From the NCBI RefSeq assembly GCF_032050975.1, contig NZ_CP116967.1:4489058-4553057 (forward strand): DNA of 64,000 bases, given 5' to 3'. The stretch is from Candidatus Nitrospira allomarina (GTDB lineage: Bacteria > Nitrospirota > Nitrospiria > Nitrospirales > UBA8639). Positions 45,397 through 55,401 of this stretch are shown here, piece by piece (position 1 is the first letter of the stretch; every line of letters starts with the position of its first letter). The notes under the pieces are model-generated. The model saw only the letters and a program-made list of their open reading frames with translations, had not been told where the DNA came from and searched no databases. Both the position numbers and the translations under genes were made by a program.

Positions 45397-46092
45397 ATGA
45401 AAACTCAAAAATTATCATCTGCCACGACTCAAGAAATTTCCAGAATGTATAATGTCTTGGACTATGATGGGCTAGGCCCGGTTTATTGTGACGAAGGTGG
45501 AGACGCTTTTTGGGAGGACCGCCGAGGCCCTTGCAAGAAACTGGGGATCGCGATTGCGAAAGCCCTCCGCACCCGTTTGCCGCCTATGGGGCGAAGTTTA
45601 TATGTGGGAGCAGGAGTCCCAGAAATTCCGGTTTTGCTCATGGAACGGCTGGAATTAAATCGAACGATATGTCCGTATAATCTTCGGCAAGCAGAAGTGG
45701 ATATTCTCAACCACGCCGGGGGCGAAAATGGAGTCCATTTTTACTGCGGGTCGGCAGAGACTGCGACAGGCAAGGTTGATCATCTTTGGATTGTCAGCGT
45801 TCTGAATGACCCGGAAGAATTTCCCAATCTGTCAGTCCTTTTTTCTTACGGCCGTGCGGACCCTCTGGCATTTGACGTATCGGCCTTTTCACACGAACGG
45901 GAAACAGGAGTTCGCTTATTTGCCAATTGCATGGCCAAACTTACCCTGCCAGGGTTGCTCACGACCTCGGTGGAAGAAATGCCCTGGGTTGAACACTGGT
46001 GCCACTTACATGGCATTCCCTATCAAGTTGAGGATCGGACCTATCCAACAGCCCTGGTAGGCGATCCGGTATGTTTTATACATATTGGATGA
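45397..46092 (+). CDS. Conserved hypothetical protein, possible Rossmann-like fold
   Basis: A 231-aa soluble protein without a signal peptide. GRSLYVGAGVPEIPVLL (about residues 66-82) resembles motif I of class I methyltransferases, and VDHLWIVSVLNDPEEFPNL could be the strand-4 region. The acidic residue that normally binds SAM ribose is not clear. It precedes a Gfo/Idh/MocA oxidoreductase by 57 bases on the same strand, so the two may work together. Function unknown. Confidence 0.65.
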   Translation: MKTQKLSSATTQEISRMYNVLDYDGLGPVYCDEGGDAFWEDRRGPCKKLGIAIAKALRTRLPPMGRSLYVGAGVPEIPVLLMERLELNRTICPYNLRQAEVDILNHAGGENGVHFYCGSAETATGKVDHLWIVSVLNDPEEFPNLSVLFSYGRADPLAFDVSAFSHERETGVRLFANCMAKLTLPGLLTTSVEEMPWVEHWCHLHGIPYQVEDRTYPTALVGDPVCFIHIG

Positions 46093-46149
46093 GAAAAACT
46101 TCTCTTTTGTTATCACTCCTTGGGGTTAAGGTAAAGAAGCAGGGTTGTT

Positions 46150-47118
46150 ATGAAACCGATTCCCCTTGGGTTGATTGGCGTAGGACGACACGGCTACCGT
46201 TATCTTCACCATTTGCTCTCCGTCGAGACGGGAGGAAAATTAATTGCCATCAGCCGAAGAAACATGCAAGAAGGCATTCGACTTGGCACTGAATACTCCC
46301 TCCGCTTTTACCCGAACTATCAGGATCTTTTAGCCGATTCCGCTATTCAGGCCGTTTTGATCGTGACCCCTCCCTCACTCAATCTTCCCATTACCTTAGA
46401 AGCCATTCAACATGGCAAAGCGGTTCTTCTGGAAAAACCCCTCGCCCTAAACCAGGTCCAAGGCCGCCAAATCGTTGAAGCCGCCACCAAGGCTAGAATC
46501 CCTGTAATGACTGCCCAGACTCTGCGGTATGAGCCAGCAATCCGGCAATTGCAAGCCATCGCCTCATCCTTAGGCCAATGGCACTATCTTGTTTGCACTA
46601 TGCGATTCGAATGCCGCCAAGGGTTGCCTGAAAAAAACACCTCTTGGAGCAATTATGGGGCCCTCATGGAGTTTGGGATTCACTTGCTGGATCTGGTCCG
46701 TGTCCTCACTCAGGATGAGATCCATTCGGTCTCGGCTGATATTAGTCGACCAACAGCCCAGGACCCCGAAAATCGGGCTTTCATCAAACTGGTTACGCAA
46801 AGAGGACTTCCCTGTTATCTCGATATTTCACGCGTTAGCCAGGGACGAGTCACCCGCGCAGAAATTATGGCGTCAAAAGGACAAGCCTTAGCCGATTGGA
46901 CGACCAACATCGTTCGAAAAATTTCCCGAAGAAATGTGATATTAGACTACCCCTGCCCTTCCAGTGCAACGTTGATTGAAGTGCTTCGAGACTTTTGTCA
47001 GGCAATTCGAACTGGAGGCCCCATGCCCGTTACCGCAGAAGATGGGTTACGAGCAGTCGAAATTGCCGATGCATGTTACCGATCGGCACAGACCGGGAAA
47101 CCCGTTTTCCTCAATTAG
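46150..47118 (+). CDS. Gfo/Idh/MocA family oxidoreductase
   Basis: A 322-aa NAD(P)-dependent dehydrogenase. The nucleotide-binding motif is GLIGVGRHGYRYLHHL (residues ~5-20), LLEKPLALN carries the conserved EKP catalytic Lys, and a C-terminal alpha/beta domain ends in GLRAVEIADACYRSAQTGK. Family members oxidise or reduce sugars, inositols and NDP-sugar intermediates. It is convergent with the following minus-strand gene (11-base gap). The substrate is unknown; a role in surface-sugar metabolism is possible given nearby KdsD and the ligase. Confidence 0.88.
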   Translation: MKPIPLGLIGVGRHGYRYLHHLLSVETGGKLIAISRRNMQEGIRLGTEYSLRFYPNYQDLLADSAIQAVLIVTPPSLNLPITLEAIQHGKAVLLEKPLALNQVQGRQIVEAATKARIPVMTAQTLRYEPAIRQLQAIASSLGQWHYLVCTMRFECRQGLPEKNTSWSNYGALMEFGIHLLDLVRVLTQDEIHSVSADISRPTAQDPENRAFIKLVTQRGLPCYLDISRVSQGRVTRAEIMASKGQALADWTTNIVRKISRRNVILDYPCPSSATLIEVLRDFCQAIRTGGPMPVTAEDGLRAVEIADACYRSAQTGKPVFLN

Positions 47119-47129
47119 TTCCTGTATCT

Positions 47130-47912
47130 TCATGACCGGCCTCCTGGCATTTGTGCTCTCCAAAGCTCATAGGCATCATGGATGGATGATCCTTTCATAC
47201 GATAGGCTACTTCGGCTTCGCCGAATATTTTTTCAATCAATTCCCAATCTGGTCGGGAAATATTATAGCGTTGGAAGAGTTTAATAAGAGCTGGCTTCTC
47301 CCACATTGGAATTTTGTGGTTATAGCTAACAAGGGCCTCTAACAATTTGGATGTCAGACCACTCTGATGAATTGACTGTAAAAGCCCTGTACTTTCCTTT
47401 TCAAAACGCTGTTCAACCGCCGCTGAGAAATAATCGCTCAACTCTGAGGATTGAGATTTCACTAAGGCCGCCTGCATTTGAATAAGGCCGTGAATCAATT
47501 GATTGGCCTGGGAGGTCCCCTCCGGTGGAAGAACATTAGCACTTTCAAACGTGGCTAAGAGGGCCATGACCGAACCAACCAAGGCCGAGCCAGTTCTCTT
47601 TGAAGAAAAATCTGGCGAAGGTTGTGGAGACAAGGCAGCCTCGCGGTCAGCAAAAAATAAATGACCCGGCACCCACGGTTTATACGTATAGGCTAAGCTA
47701 ACGTTTATCATCTCCTTCTGAATTGACTTCAAATTTAAAACTTCCGAAAAGGGCTCAGTCTCCAAACATCCCTCGCTTCTACTTAGACCAACCTCAAACA
47801 GGAACAAGACAGTCGCTCCTATCCATACCGTCAAGAAGATCCACGAGGATTTACGAGTGTTACCCTGGCAGATCATCGGATTCATGCTCTTCACTGGTTC
47901 TTTGGAAACCAT
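47130..47912 (-). CDS. Hypothetical protein with N-terminal membrane anchor
   Basis: A 260-aa protein with one hydrophobic segment (IFLTVWIGATVLFLFEVGL) near the N-terminus, then a mostly helical extracytoplasmic region. It has no recognisable domain or catalytic motif. A downstream Met at 47885 is an equally plausible start. It is convergent with the oxidoreductase gene. Function unknown. Confidence 0.6.
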   Translation of the reverse strand: MVSKEPVKSMNPMICQGNTRKSSWIFLTVWIGATVLFLFEVGLSRSEGCLETEPFSEVLNLKSIQKEMINVSLAYTYKPWVPGHLFFADREAALSPQPSPDFSSKRTGSALVGSVMALLATFESANVLPPEGTSQANQLIHGLIQMQAALVKSQSSELSDYFSAAVEQRFEKESTGLLQSIHQSGLTSKLLEALVSYNHKIPMWEKPALIKLFQRYNISRPDWELIEKIFGEAEVAYRMKGSSIHDAYELWRAQMPGGRS

Positions 47913-48176
47913 TTCCTTGCTATCTTCACGTTTTCAGCAAAACCGATGTATGGTCAAAGGACCGTTAATATGAGTCCAATAGGCAACCGGCAGATTCTTC
48001 CTGTATTTTGGCGAATATTTTTGCTTCAGGAAAAAGACCATCCCCTTTCTAACAGGCAATTTTGATAAAATCCCATTGCTTTCTTTCCTCTTTTTACCAA
48101 ATGATAGCCGGTACCATTTTTGCTTCTTTTTAGAGAAACAACCGATGACTTTAATTTCTCTCTCAGTATCTTAATC

Positions 48177-49115
48177 ATGAATAAAATCTTCTGCACCTCT
48201 CAATTGCCTTCTCTCAAACGAAAAATGACCTCAAACCTTCCCCGATCACTTCGTTATTACCAAAAGGGCATCTTACACCCCGAAGCTTGGTTTTCAATTG
48301 TGGAAAACAATTACACCCAAATCTTGGGTGCTGTGAATTGGGATTCGCTATTTCCGGAACAGAACGCAGCCTATCAAGTACTAGATATTGGATGTGGACC
48401 CGGCCGATTTCCGAGAATGTTGCAGGCATGGCTTCCGGCAACAATACGCCTTCATTATGATTATTTGGACCCTTCCCACTATTGCCTCTCCACCTGCAGC
48501 CAGTCTCTGCGCCTGCCATTTCTCCCCAGGCATGCCTGGCAAACCACCTGGGATAATGCTGAAAAGCTCCTGACTCCCGGTTCTTACGATGTGGCATGGG
48601 CGATCCAATCCTTCTCCTGCCTAAATCATGCCTCTCTCCATACTTCATTGTCCCGATTTATCGGTGCTCTGCACCCATCTCGGGGAACCGCATGTATTGT
48701 CCTTGCCAAGCAAGAGGCTTTTTTCTCACAATGGCATAACACATTTTTTCAAGAATGTTCCCCTCACACTCCAATGCCCTATCTTTCTGCAGAGTCCTTA
48801 GTTGCTGTTTTAGAAAAATTAGAAGCTTTTATCACTATTCAAGAAATAGCCTGCACCCATAGCATTTCAATCCGGCATGATCGACTGTTAGAACAATACC
48901 TCCAACAAGTTGTCACGGATTCAACTCCGCTGCCAAACTGGATGAAGCAGCCCAGATTACGGCAGCTTGTAGAGTCCTGCCGTCATGGGGACACCTATCA
49001 TTTTACCAATCCATATTGGATCATATTGTGTACACCCCCATCCGCAGGAGCCGGAGGGAGGCTTCGGCTCCAGCAATACCTCGCATCGGTAACATCTTGT
49101 AAGCTCGCCTCCTAG
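48177..49115 (+). CDS. SAM-dependent methyltransferase-like protein
   Basis: A 312-aa protein whose motif I is clear (VLDIGCGPGRFPRML), followed by YDYLDPSHYCLSTC (motif II region) and SYDVAWAIQSFSCLNH (motif IV). The C-terminal half is long and helical with no known domain. The start was set at the ATG at 48177; a TTG at 48120 and an ATG at 48225 are alternatives, and none has a strong ribosome-binding site. Target unknown. Confidence 0.75.
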   Translation: MNKIFCTSQLPSLKRKMTSNLPRSLRYYQKGILHPEAWFSIVENNYTQILGAVNWDSLFPEQNAAYQVLDIGCGPGRFPRMLQAWLPATIRLHYDYLDPSHYCLSTCSQSLRLPFLPRHAWQTTWDNAEKLLTPGSYDVAWAIQSFSCLNHASLHTSLSRFIGALHPSRGTACIVLAKQEAFFSQWHNTFFQECSPHTPMPYLSAESLVAVLEKLEAFITIQEIACTHSISIRHDRLLEQYLQQVVTDSTPLPNWMKQPRLRQLVESCRHGDTYHFTNPYWIILCTPPSAGAGGRLRLQQYLASVTSCKLAS

Positions 49116-49362
49116 GAATCTCAAGAGCAAACCACCATCTTTTCCGTCAGTGGACAAGTCTGTGTGGCGTCTCCCTCCTTCGCTGCCATTTCTCTTCTGC
49201 TGCTGATTCCTAGGAAAATCATCATCGCCAGGGCTTCACAGGCAATCTTTTGTCCCACCAACATTGACCATTTTCCTAGCATTATGAGACATTCAGGAAA
49301 CGAATCATCGACTGCCCCTATATTCCATTCATCAACGGTTATGATCGAAGGAGCACTGTTTC

Positions 49363-51036
49363 ATGTCAAAAACCTTGAAGAAAAATAGCCTTCCCCTGAC
49401 CGAGGGACCGGACCGTGCCCCCGCTCGTGCGATGCTCAGGGCCGTTGGCCTAACCGACGACGACTTTACCAGGCCCCTCATCGCGATCGCCAATACCTGG
49501 TCGGAAATCACCCCTTGTAATTATCATCTCCGCGATCTCGCGGCGAGTGTGAAGCAAGGGATTCGTGAGGCGGGAGGGACCCCCATCGAATTCAACACGA
49601 TCGTGGTCTCAGACGGTATCAGCATGGGGACCGAGGGGATGAAAGCCTCTTTAATTAGCCGAGAAGTGGTGGCGGATTCCATCGAATTGGTGGTTCGCGG
49701 ACATCTGTTTGACGGAGTCATTGCCTTGTCGGGTTGCGACAAAACCATTCCAGGATGCGTGATGGCGCTAGCCCGACTGAATCTTCCATCAATGATGCTC
49801 TATGGAGGCTCCATTATGCCTGGAGAATTCCATGGAAAACCGGTATCGATCCAGGACGTCTTTGAGGCCGTCGGATCACACGCCAAAGGGAAAATGACAA
49901 CGGAGGAGCTGATTGAATTAGAACGACGAGCCTGCCCGGGAGCCGGCGCCTGCGGTGGTCAATTTACGGCGAACACCATGTCCATTGCGTTTGAGTTTTT
50001 AGGAATTTCCCCAATGGGATTCAATGGCGTGCCAGCCCTCGACCCCAGAAAGCACCAAGTGGCCAAGGAATGCGGAAAAATTCTGATCAATCTCCTGAAA
50101 AACAATCTTCGCCCACGGGATATTATTACTCGCCCCGCATTGGAAAACGCCATCGCGGCAATCGCCACTACCGGTGGATCCACCAATGGCGTCCTCCATC
50201 TTTTAGCCCTGGCCCATGAAATGTCGCTCCCATTAAATATTGACGATTTTGATACCATTAACCGCCAAGTCCCGCTCCTGGCTGATCTGAAGCCAGGAGG
50301 TCAGTTCATGGCAGCCGATCTCTATCAAGCAGGAGGCACACCGTTGGTGGCAAAATGGCTTTTGGAATCTGGTCATCTCCATGGAAACCAAATCACCGTC
50401 ACCGGACGAACGTTAGCTGAAGAAGCTGCCACAGCCAAGGAAACTTCAGGGCAAACAGTTCTTTTTCCCCCTTCCCATCCAATTAAACCAACGGGAGGAC
50501 TTGTGATTCTGAAAGGCAACCTTGCCCCAGAAGGCTGTGTTGTCAAAGTGGCTGGTCATGCCAAATTAGCACACCATGGCCCGGCCAAAGTCTTCGACTG
50601 CGAAGAAGATGCGTTTCAGGCAGTCCAACAAGGAAAAATCGTGGACGGGGATGTGGTCGTTATTCGCTATGAAGGACCACAAGGCGGACCAGGGATGCGA
50701 GAGATGTTAGGGGTGACGAGTGCTATTGTAGGAGCAGGATTAGGCGAATCAGTCGCTCTTTTGACGGACGGACGGTTTTCAGGAGCCACGTATGGCTTCA
50801 TGGCTGGACACGTCGCCCCTGAAGCCGCAAAAGGGGGACCGATTGCGGCGGTCAAAAACGGAGACCTAATTCATATCGACATTACTGCGAGACGGTTGGA
50901 TGTTGAACTTTCAGAGCAAGAAATTCAAGACCGTTTGGCAAAATGGACTCCACCAGCACCACGATATACAACCGGTGTCCTGGCCAAATATGCCAGGATG
51001 GTTTCTTCCGCATCCCTCGGAGCCGTAACTTCTTAA
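49363..51036 (+). CDS. ilvD: Dihydroxy-acid dehydratase
   Basis: A 557-aa IlvD/Edd-family enzyme that dehydrates 2,3-dihydroxy-isovalerate and -methylvalerate in branched-chain amino acid synthesis, using an Fe-S cluster. [20 protein letters not shown], the [17 protein letters not shown] segment and [11 protein letters not shown] are intact, including the cluster cysteines. A GAAGGAG site lies before the ATG at 49363. It is convergent with the pentahaem cytochrome gene and is not part of the glycan or NXR clusters. Confidence 0.95.
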   Translation: MSKTLKKNSLPLTEGPDRAPARAMLRAVGLTDDDFTRPLIAIANTWSEITPCNYHLRDLAASVKQGIREAGGTPIEFNTIVVSDGISMGTEGMKASLISREVVADSIELVVRGHLFDGVIALSGCDKTIPGCVMALARLNLPSMMLYGGSIMPGEFHGKPVSIQDVFEAVGSHAKGKMTTEELIELERRACPGAGACGGQFTANTMSIAFEFLGISPMGFNGVPALDPRKHQVAKECGKILINLLKNNLRPRDIITRPALENAIAAIATTGGSTNGVLHLLALAHEMSLPLNIDDFDTINRQVPLLADLKPGGQFMAADLYQAGGTPLVAKWLLESGHLHGNQITVTGRTLAEEAATAKETSGQTVLFPPSHPIKPTGGLVILKGNLAPEGCVVKVAGHAKLAHHGPAKVFDCEEDAFQAVQQGKIVDGDVVVIRYEGPQGGPGMREMLGVTSAIVGAGLGESVALLTDGRFSGATYGFMAGHVAPEAAKGGPIAAVKNGDLIHIDITARRLDVELSEQEIQDRLAKWTPPAPRYTTGVLAKYARMVSSASLGAVTS

Positions 51037-51061
51037 CAAATCACCCTCCAGGGAGCAGTTA

Positions 51062-52321
51062 TTATTTTTTAAGAGAAACGTTCGACTTCTTTTGGGCAAT
51101 TTGGACCGATTGAAAGGCCTTGTCCTTTTGCCCAAGTGCCGCTTCTTGTTCAACCATTTTAAGGAAATCCTCTGGTCCGTGTACAGGGGCATATGTGAGA
51201 GTCACCACTACATCCATTGATGGTGCATCCTTCGGTGTGGGAAATGTAAAAACCTCTACCCGCATCTCCTCAGGTTTAAGAAGGGTGTCGCGTAATACCT
51301 TTTTTGCCTCAAAATCAAAGACCGTCTCTTTTCCCTCCGCATTCCCAAACGTCCGCTCATAAAAACGTTGTTCGTTGTAAACCTTTTTGAGATTTTTCCC
51401 AAAAATAGAAAGATCAACAACGACCCGAGACCACCCGGGATGCGGCAACGGCAAATTATGGGGAACCAGGCTCTGAATACTGACCTGCACTTGAGAAGTC
51501 TCAGGAGTGGTCTCAGTGGTAAAGTCCAAGGTAACAGCTTCCGCGCGGACTTTTCCGAATCTCCCAGGGAAACTGTGATTGGCGACCTTCCTGACCTTCT
51601 CCCCATTTGCAGATTCATCAACTGCCTCTGGCATATGACAGGATTGACAAGGCTTCCCATTGGTTTCAGATTTGGTTTTTTCCCAAGATCCAAGCCAACC
51701 AGGGAGGTCCTTGGCAGAACCTGAGATCTTTGGGAGTGAATCATGACAGGTCACGCAGAATTTTGACTCTCGATAGAGATCCAGCTTCTGTGATTGATGT
51801 GCCAGGTTTTCAGCGGCTTTATCATATCCTCCAAAAATCGTCGTCCCCAATTGAAATGTTGGCGTTGGTGGATGGGAATTCATGTCCACATCCTGAATAA
51901 GATGGCATTGGGGGCATCCAACTCCATCCATCTGTGGGTCCTTTGATTGCACTTCCTTAATGAAACGAGGCAGGTGTTCAGCATATTCAAGAATGTGCGG
52001 AGCATGACAACGAAAGCACATTGCATGATCTTTTATATCGGTTGAAGCCAGAAACTTGTCCAAGGTTACCCGGAAAGGGGCAGTCACAATAGAACGCGAT
52101 TGAGCCGAAGCTTCCCATTCTTCGAAGACCCTAAGGTGGCAGCGTTTACATTTTTCGGAATTGGGAAATGATTTTTCTAATGGTTTTTTGGTTGAAGACG
52201 ATTCACCTGCAACCGAGCCAGGAAGAGGTGTCGTCAGCAGAAAACATCCCAAAACCAGCAGAAATATCCCACCCCTCACATCTGTACTCCTGCAAGCACT
52301 CTTTTTGTAGCTTTTCCTCAT
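51062..52321 (-). CDS. Pentahaem c-type cytochrome (exported)
   Basis: A 419-aa protein with a signal segment (GGIFLLVLGCFLLTTPLPG) and five CxxCH haem-c sites: CKRCH (58), CFRCH (102), CPQCH (136), CVTCH (189) and CQSCH (225). The C-terminal ~170 residues are beta-rich and haem-free, with LVPHNLPLPHPGWSR providing possible distal His residues. Spacing and CHxP/CHAP contexts recall the cytochrome c554/multihaem reductase-like group. The second pentahaem protein (52373-53662) shares the same site order, so they are paralogues. They lie at the end of the NXR-associated block; a periplasmic electron carrier or redox partner is inferred. Confidence 0.85.
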   Translation of the reverse strand: MRKSYKKSACRSTDVRGGIFLLVLGCFLLTTPLPGSVAGESSSTKKPLEKSFPNSEKCKRCHLRVFEEWEASAQSRSIVTAPFRVTLDKFLASTDIKDHAMCFRCHAPHILEYAEHLPRFIKEVQSKDPQMDGVGCPQCHLIQDVDMNSHPPTPTFQLGTTIFGGYDKAAENLAHQSQKLDLYRESKFCVTCHDSLPKISGSAKDLPGWLGSWEKTKSETNGKPCQSCHMPEAVDESANGEKVRKVANHSFPGRFGKVRAEAVTLDFTTETTPETSQVQVSIQSLVPHNLPLPHPGWSRVVVDLSIFGKNLKKVYNEQRFYERTFGNAEGKETVFDFEAKKVLRDTLLKPEEMRVEVFTFPTPKDAPSMDVVVTLTYAPVHGPEDFLKMVEQEAALGQKDKAFQSVQIAQKKSNVSLKK

Positions 52322-52372
52322 CAGACAATCCTTCTTATATTATTCAACAACCAATCTGGACGTTTCTGCTGC

Positions 52373-53662
52373 CTATAAGCTCATGGTGCGAAACGTGAGG
52401 AGACGCGGGGAAGAATAATCATGAATGATGCGTTCTGCAGCTTCCCGTTCTTTATCGGTAGCCAGACTTTTAAGAAATTTCGCGGCAAGAGCCTTCGAGG
52501 GCTCAGGAATGAGGGAATAACTGACTGAGGCCTCAATGAGGGATGCCTCTGAATCTTTGGGATATTTCAACGAAAATGGTATATGTCTGGTTGTGCCTCC
52601 ATTGACAAATGGTCGGGGGATCGGACCACGAAGCAGTTCTTCAAATGTTCGGCCAAACCGTTCCTGATATTGATCGATAACCTGCCCATCTGAATTTTTG
52701 AGAGTTATCGTGACATAAAATTGCTTTAACACTGGATCGCCACCCGGAAAAGTATGAGGCAAGGCACCATTTCGCACCAGGACTTCACCCTCAACGTGCC
52801 CCTGAACCTTTTTAACCTCAATATCCACCCTCGAAAACCATTCGGCTTGTAAATTTCTATTACTCAGCATAATCCCCGGAATCACAATACCTTGGAACCA
52901 ATGGCGCCCGATTGGCCGAGTGAGAGCCCCCCGTTGAGAGGTTGAACTCCCGGTAGAACGCTCCATATGACAATCCTGACAAATGGTGCCTTTCAAAATT
53001 TCCCCTGGAATATCAGGCCGAGTAACATCCCTTACCTTATCAAAATGGCAGGATGCACAATAATGGGCCCCTCGATAAATCTCCACCTGACCAGATGGAT
53101 GCACAAGATTCTCCTCTGGTTCTGCGTAGGGTCCGTACAGAGTTTCCCCAGAAGTAATTTTAAAAGTAGGGTGCCCATAGGCATTTTCTTGAGTGCCAGT
53201 AATGAGATGGCAGGCACTACAACCAATACCTTCAATTTTGACCCGTTTACCCCCTTTCATCACTTGATCAATAATTCGATCAGTGTGCTGAGGGAACACG
53301 GTCACGGCTGGAGCATGACAAGAAAGACAGCGAGTACGTTGCTCCTGATCCGGATCCGTCTGAAGCCACAGGCCTAAAACGGTTTTGAACACCGGAGAGC
53401 TGAAAGCCGTCCCATGAAGAAGAGCTCCATCCACACGGCCAAATGTCTTTAAATCCATGGTCTGCTCGCGCATCCCCTTCCACTCTTCATAATGCCGGTC
53501 ATGGCATTGCTTGCATTGTTCGGAAGGGATAAAAACTTGCTCAATTTCCTTAATCCAGGATTCTTCGGCTTCACCAACAATCGTGTTTGGCTGTTGACCA
53601 AACCCGACGCCAGATAAACAAAAAATCCCAAGTATGATCGTTAAAATCCATCGATTGTACAT
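52373..53662 (-). CDS. Pentahaem c-type cytochrome (exported)
   Basis: A 429-aa protein from an ATG at 53662 (MYNRWILTIILGIFCLSG signal segment); a TTG at 53677 is the longer alternative. Haem sites are CKQCH (50), CLSCH (112), CSACH (148), CASCH (202) and CQDCH (228), all in the first 235 residues. A haem-free C-terminal domain follows, with LPHTFPGGDPVLKQFYVTI. Site order, the ENLVHPSG segment and the His-Pro context match the neighbouring pentahaem protein, though overall identity is low, so the duplication is old. It probably shuttles electrons in the periplasm near NXR or a terminal partner. Confidence 0.85.
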   Translation of the reverse strand: MYNRWILTIILGIFCLSGVGFGQQPNTIVGEAEESWIKEIEQVFIPSEQCKQCHDRHYEEWKGMREQTMDLKTFGRVDGALLHGTAFSSPVFKTVLGLWLQTDPDQEQRTRCLSCHAPAVTVFPQHTDRIIDQVMKGGKRVKIEGIGCSACHLITGTQENAYGHPTFKITSGETLYGPYAEPEENLVHPSGQVEIYRGAHYCASCHFDKVRDVTRPDIPGEILKGTICQDCHMERSTGSSTSQRGALTRPIGRHWFQGIVIPGIMLSNRNLQAEWFSRVDIEVKKVQGHVEGEVLVRNGALPHTFPGGDPVLKQFYVTITLKNSDGQVIDQYQERFGRTFEELLRGPIPRPFVNGGTTRHIPFSLKYPKDSEASLIEASVSYSLIPEPSKALAAKFLKSLATDKEREAAERIIHDYSSPRLLTFRTMSL

Positions 53663-53724
53663 GGTTATTATTTCCAAAAACCGAAAGTTTTTGCTAACAG
53701 GTTCTTCTTCTTCATCCAGATAAC

Positions 53725-54198
53725 TTAATCCTGAAGAATACGTACAAAATGGAAATTAAGCCCGCCGGTAACCCCTTGATTATCCGGATCGGCAGGTTCA
53801 TATGTGGCAACAGTAAAATTCTTTGTGGGAAGGGTCTGCTCCAAGGCTGTGCCCAAATCCACAAGGGTTTGAATTTCATATTTATCCACTTCCTTAATAA
53901 TCGCCTTTACCTTTATGCCTGACAATTCAGCTGGTGACCCTCCAATGACGGCATACACCACAACCCCTTCTGCTTTGGTCAATCCAAGAATTTTCTTGAC
54001 CTCCTCATCTACTTCCCCCACATCGATGCCAAATTTTTCGGCTAAAATCAGGGCTTTTTCTTTGGTCATATCCTCACTTGGCGGTTGACCAAATGCTTCT
54101 CCTTGAAGAACCATCATTCCAAACCACAGGCACCAACCTATTAAGAACACTTGCATTCCGCCTGTAGATCTCATTCTCATCATTATTGGGATCCTCAT
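53725..54198 (-). CDS. Exported PDZ-like protein
   Basis: A 157-aa protein with an N-terminal signal or anchor (FLIGWCLWFGMMVLQG) and a single PDZ-like domain: VVYAVIGGSPAELSGIKVKA is the conserved PDZ strand-turn, followed by DLGTALEQTLPTKNFTVATY. No protease domain is present. The ATG at 54198 overlaps the stop of the upstream haem-b protein (ATGA), so the two are coupled. A scaffold or assembly role for a redox complex is plausible but not proven. Confidence 0.75.
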   Translation of the reverse strand: MRIPIMMRMRSTGGMQVFLIGWCLWFGMMVLQGEAFGQPPSEDMTKEKALILAEKFGIDVGEVDEEVKKILGLTKAEGVVVYAVIGGSPAELSGIKVKAIIKEVDKYEIQTLVDLGTALEQTLPTKNFTVATYEPADPDNQGVTGGLNFHFVRILQD

Positions 54199-55073
54199 GA
54201 TGAGCTCTGCGTGGATTCAATCCCTCCTGCCCCATCCTGAGATGAGGTCTGAACAGGATCAATAAGTAATTGCATCCAGGAGGCAACAGATTTTTGCCCA
54301 TTCCGCTCCTTATTTTCTCCATTCCAAACGGCAAAGGCTATGGCTTGCATTCGCCCGGGAACCAGCATCGCTTCATTGTCCAAATCGTCTCCCATAGACG
54401 TCAAAGGCCGTTTCATAACCACTCGCCATAGGCCATTTTTCCACTCCGCTTGTCCTTGAATTCGTCCCTGCTGTTCTTTGCTGGTTAGGGTGCTAAACCC
54501 CCCTCCCACGAGGTCCTCGACCGATGAGGGCCGACGCGGGATCACTTCAAACCGGCGAGGACCTGATTCCCCACGTTTAGATTCTTTGGCTCGCTCGGCA
54601 CGCCGATCCACGTCGCTTTGCCAATCCGCTTTCCAATGCCAAATATTCACATAATGATCAAGTTGGCCCATACAAAAAAAGGCCGGTGCATCTCCCAGAG
54701 GCAGAGCCACGGCAACTCCATCTCTGAAGACCCCGGGGGTCAACGATTCATTAATTGTGGCATCTTGCCATTCCAGCAAAAACGCAATGTCTTTTCCATT
54801 ATGAATTGATCGGATTGAGAGGGCTCTCGCACTTGGCTCCGGCCATACCGGTCTGGTAATGATTTGGCCACTGAGGGGGACAGGGAGGGGAGCCACAGTC
54901 TCCCACGCTGAATCGGAAGGATGAGAGGGCACTTCCCCTTTTGAAAAATGCGCAAGGACAACCATGCCCTGAGAACTGACAAGGGGGACTTGATACCAAG
55001 TCAATCCGAATAAAACCACCAACGCAAAAACCACAAACAAAATAATCCGTTTTTTGGCGTGAATTGTGCTCAA
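54195..55073 (-). CDS. NxrC-like haem-b-binding gamma subunit (ethylbenzene-dehydrogenase gamma fold)
   Basis: A 292-aa protein with an N-terminal membrane anchor and a beta-sandwich of the DMSO-reductase-family gamma-subunit type. FFCMGQ at ~132-137 and WRVVMKRPL around Lys221 correspond to the Met and Lys axial haem-b ligands known from EbdC; VNIWHWKADWQ and IAFAVWNGENKERNG are family hallmarks. It begins with TTG and has no well-spaced ribosome-binding site, so the start is uncertain. It resembles the protein at 61130-62086 in every motif but lacks its ~20-residue CCSGP-type insertion. The haem-b subunit would pass electrons from NxrB to the periplasmic acceptor. Confidence 0.8.
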   Translation of the reverse strand: MSTIHAKKRIILFVVFALVVLFGLTWYQVPLVSSQGMVVLAHFSKGEVPSHPSDSAWETVAPLPVPLSGQIITRPVWPEPSARALSIRSIHNGKDIAFLLEWQDATINESLTPGVFRDGVAVALPLGDAPAFFCMGQLDHYVNIWHWKADWQSDVDRRAERAKESKRGESGPRRFEVIPRRPSSVEDLVGGGFSTLTSKEQQGRIQGQAEWKNGLWRVVMKRPLTSMGDDLDNEAMLVPGRMQAIAFAVWNGENKERNGQKSVASWMQLLIDPVQTSSQDGAGGIESTQSSS

Positions 55074-55401
55074 TCCTCGGTTTCCTTGGAAATTTTAAAG
55101 ATTCAATGCCAATGATCTTTTAAGAATGAGAAAAAATCAGTTCATTATTACATAGATACTCGCGAACATATTCATGATCATTGTCTATCCCATCTTGAAG
55201 GCAGAGCGCCGCGGAAAACAACCCGTAATGAGCAACGAGAAAAAGACGGAGTCCCACCAACAGGATATGAGGAGAGGAGAGAAGCGAGGCAAATGATATA
55301 GCTTAGAAACAATAAGTATGGCAGCAATTATTAAACTCACTGGGGCAGGAGTAGCTGTACCGGATACAGCCAATCTCTATTGAAAAATCAAATTAGCCTC
55401 A
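55074..55401. other. Intergenic stretch without a supported gene
   Basis: About 330 bases upstream of the haem-b protein gene. A 62-codon minus frame with a hydrophobic product is present but has no usable start or homology. It probably contains the promoter for the 54195-51062 gene run. Confidence 0.35.

Noticed and set aside
51037..51061. Possible terminator between ilvD and the convergent cytochrome gene
   Set aside because: The stem (CCCT..AGGG) is only four pairs long, too weak to call despite the following T-rich stretch.
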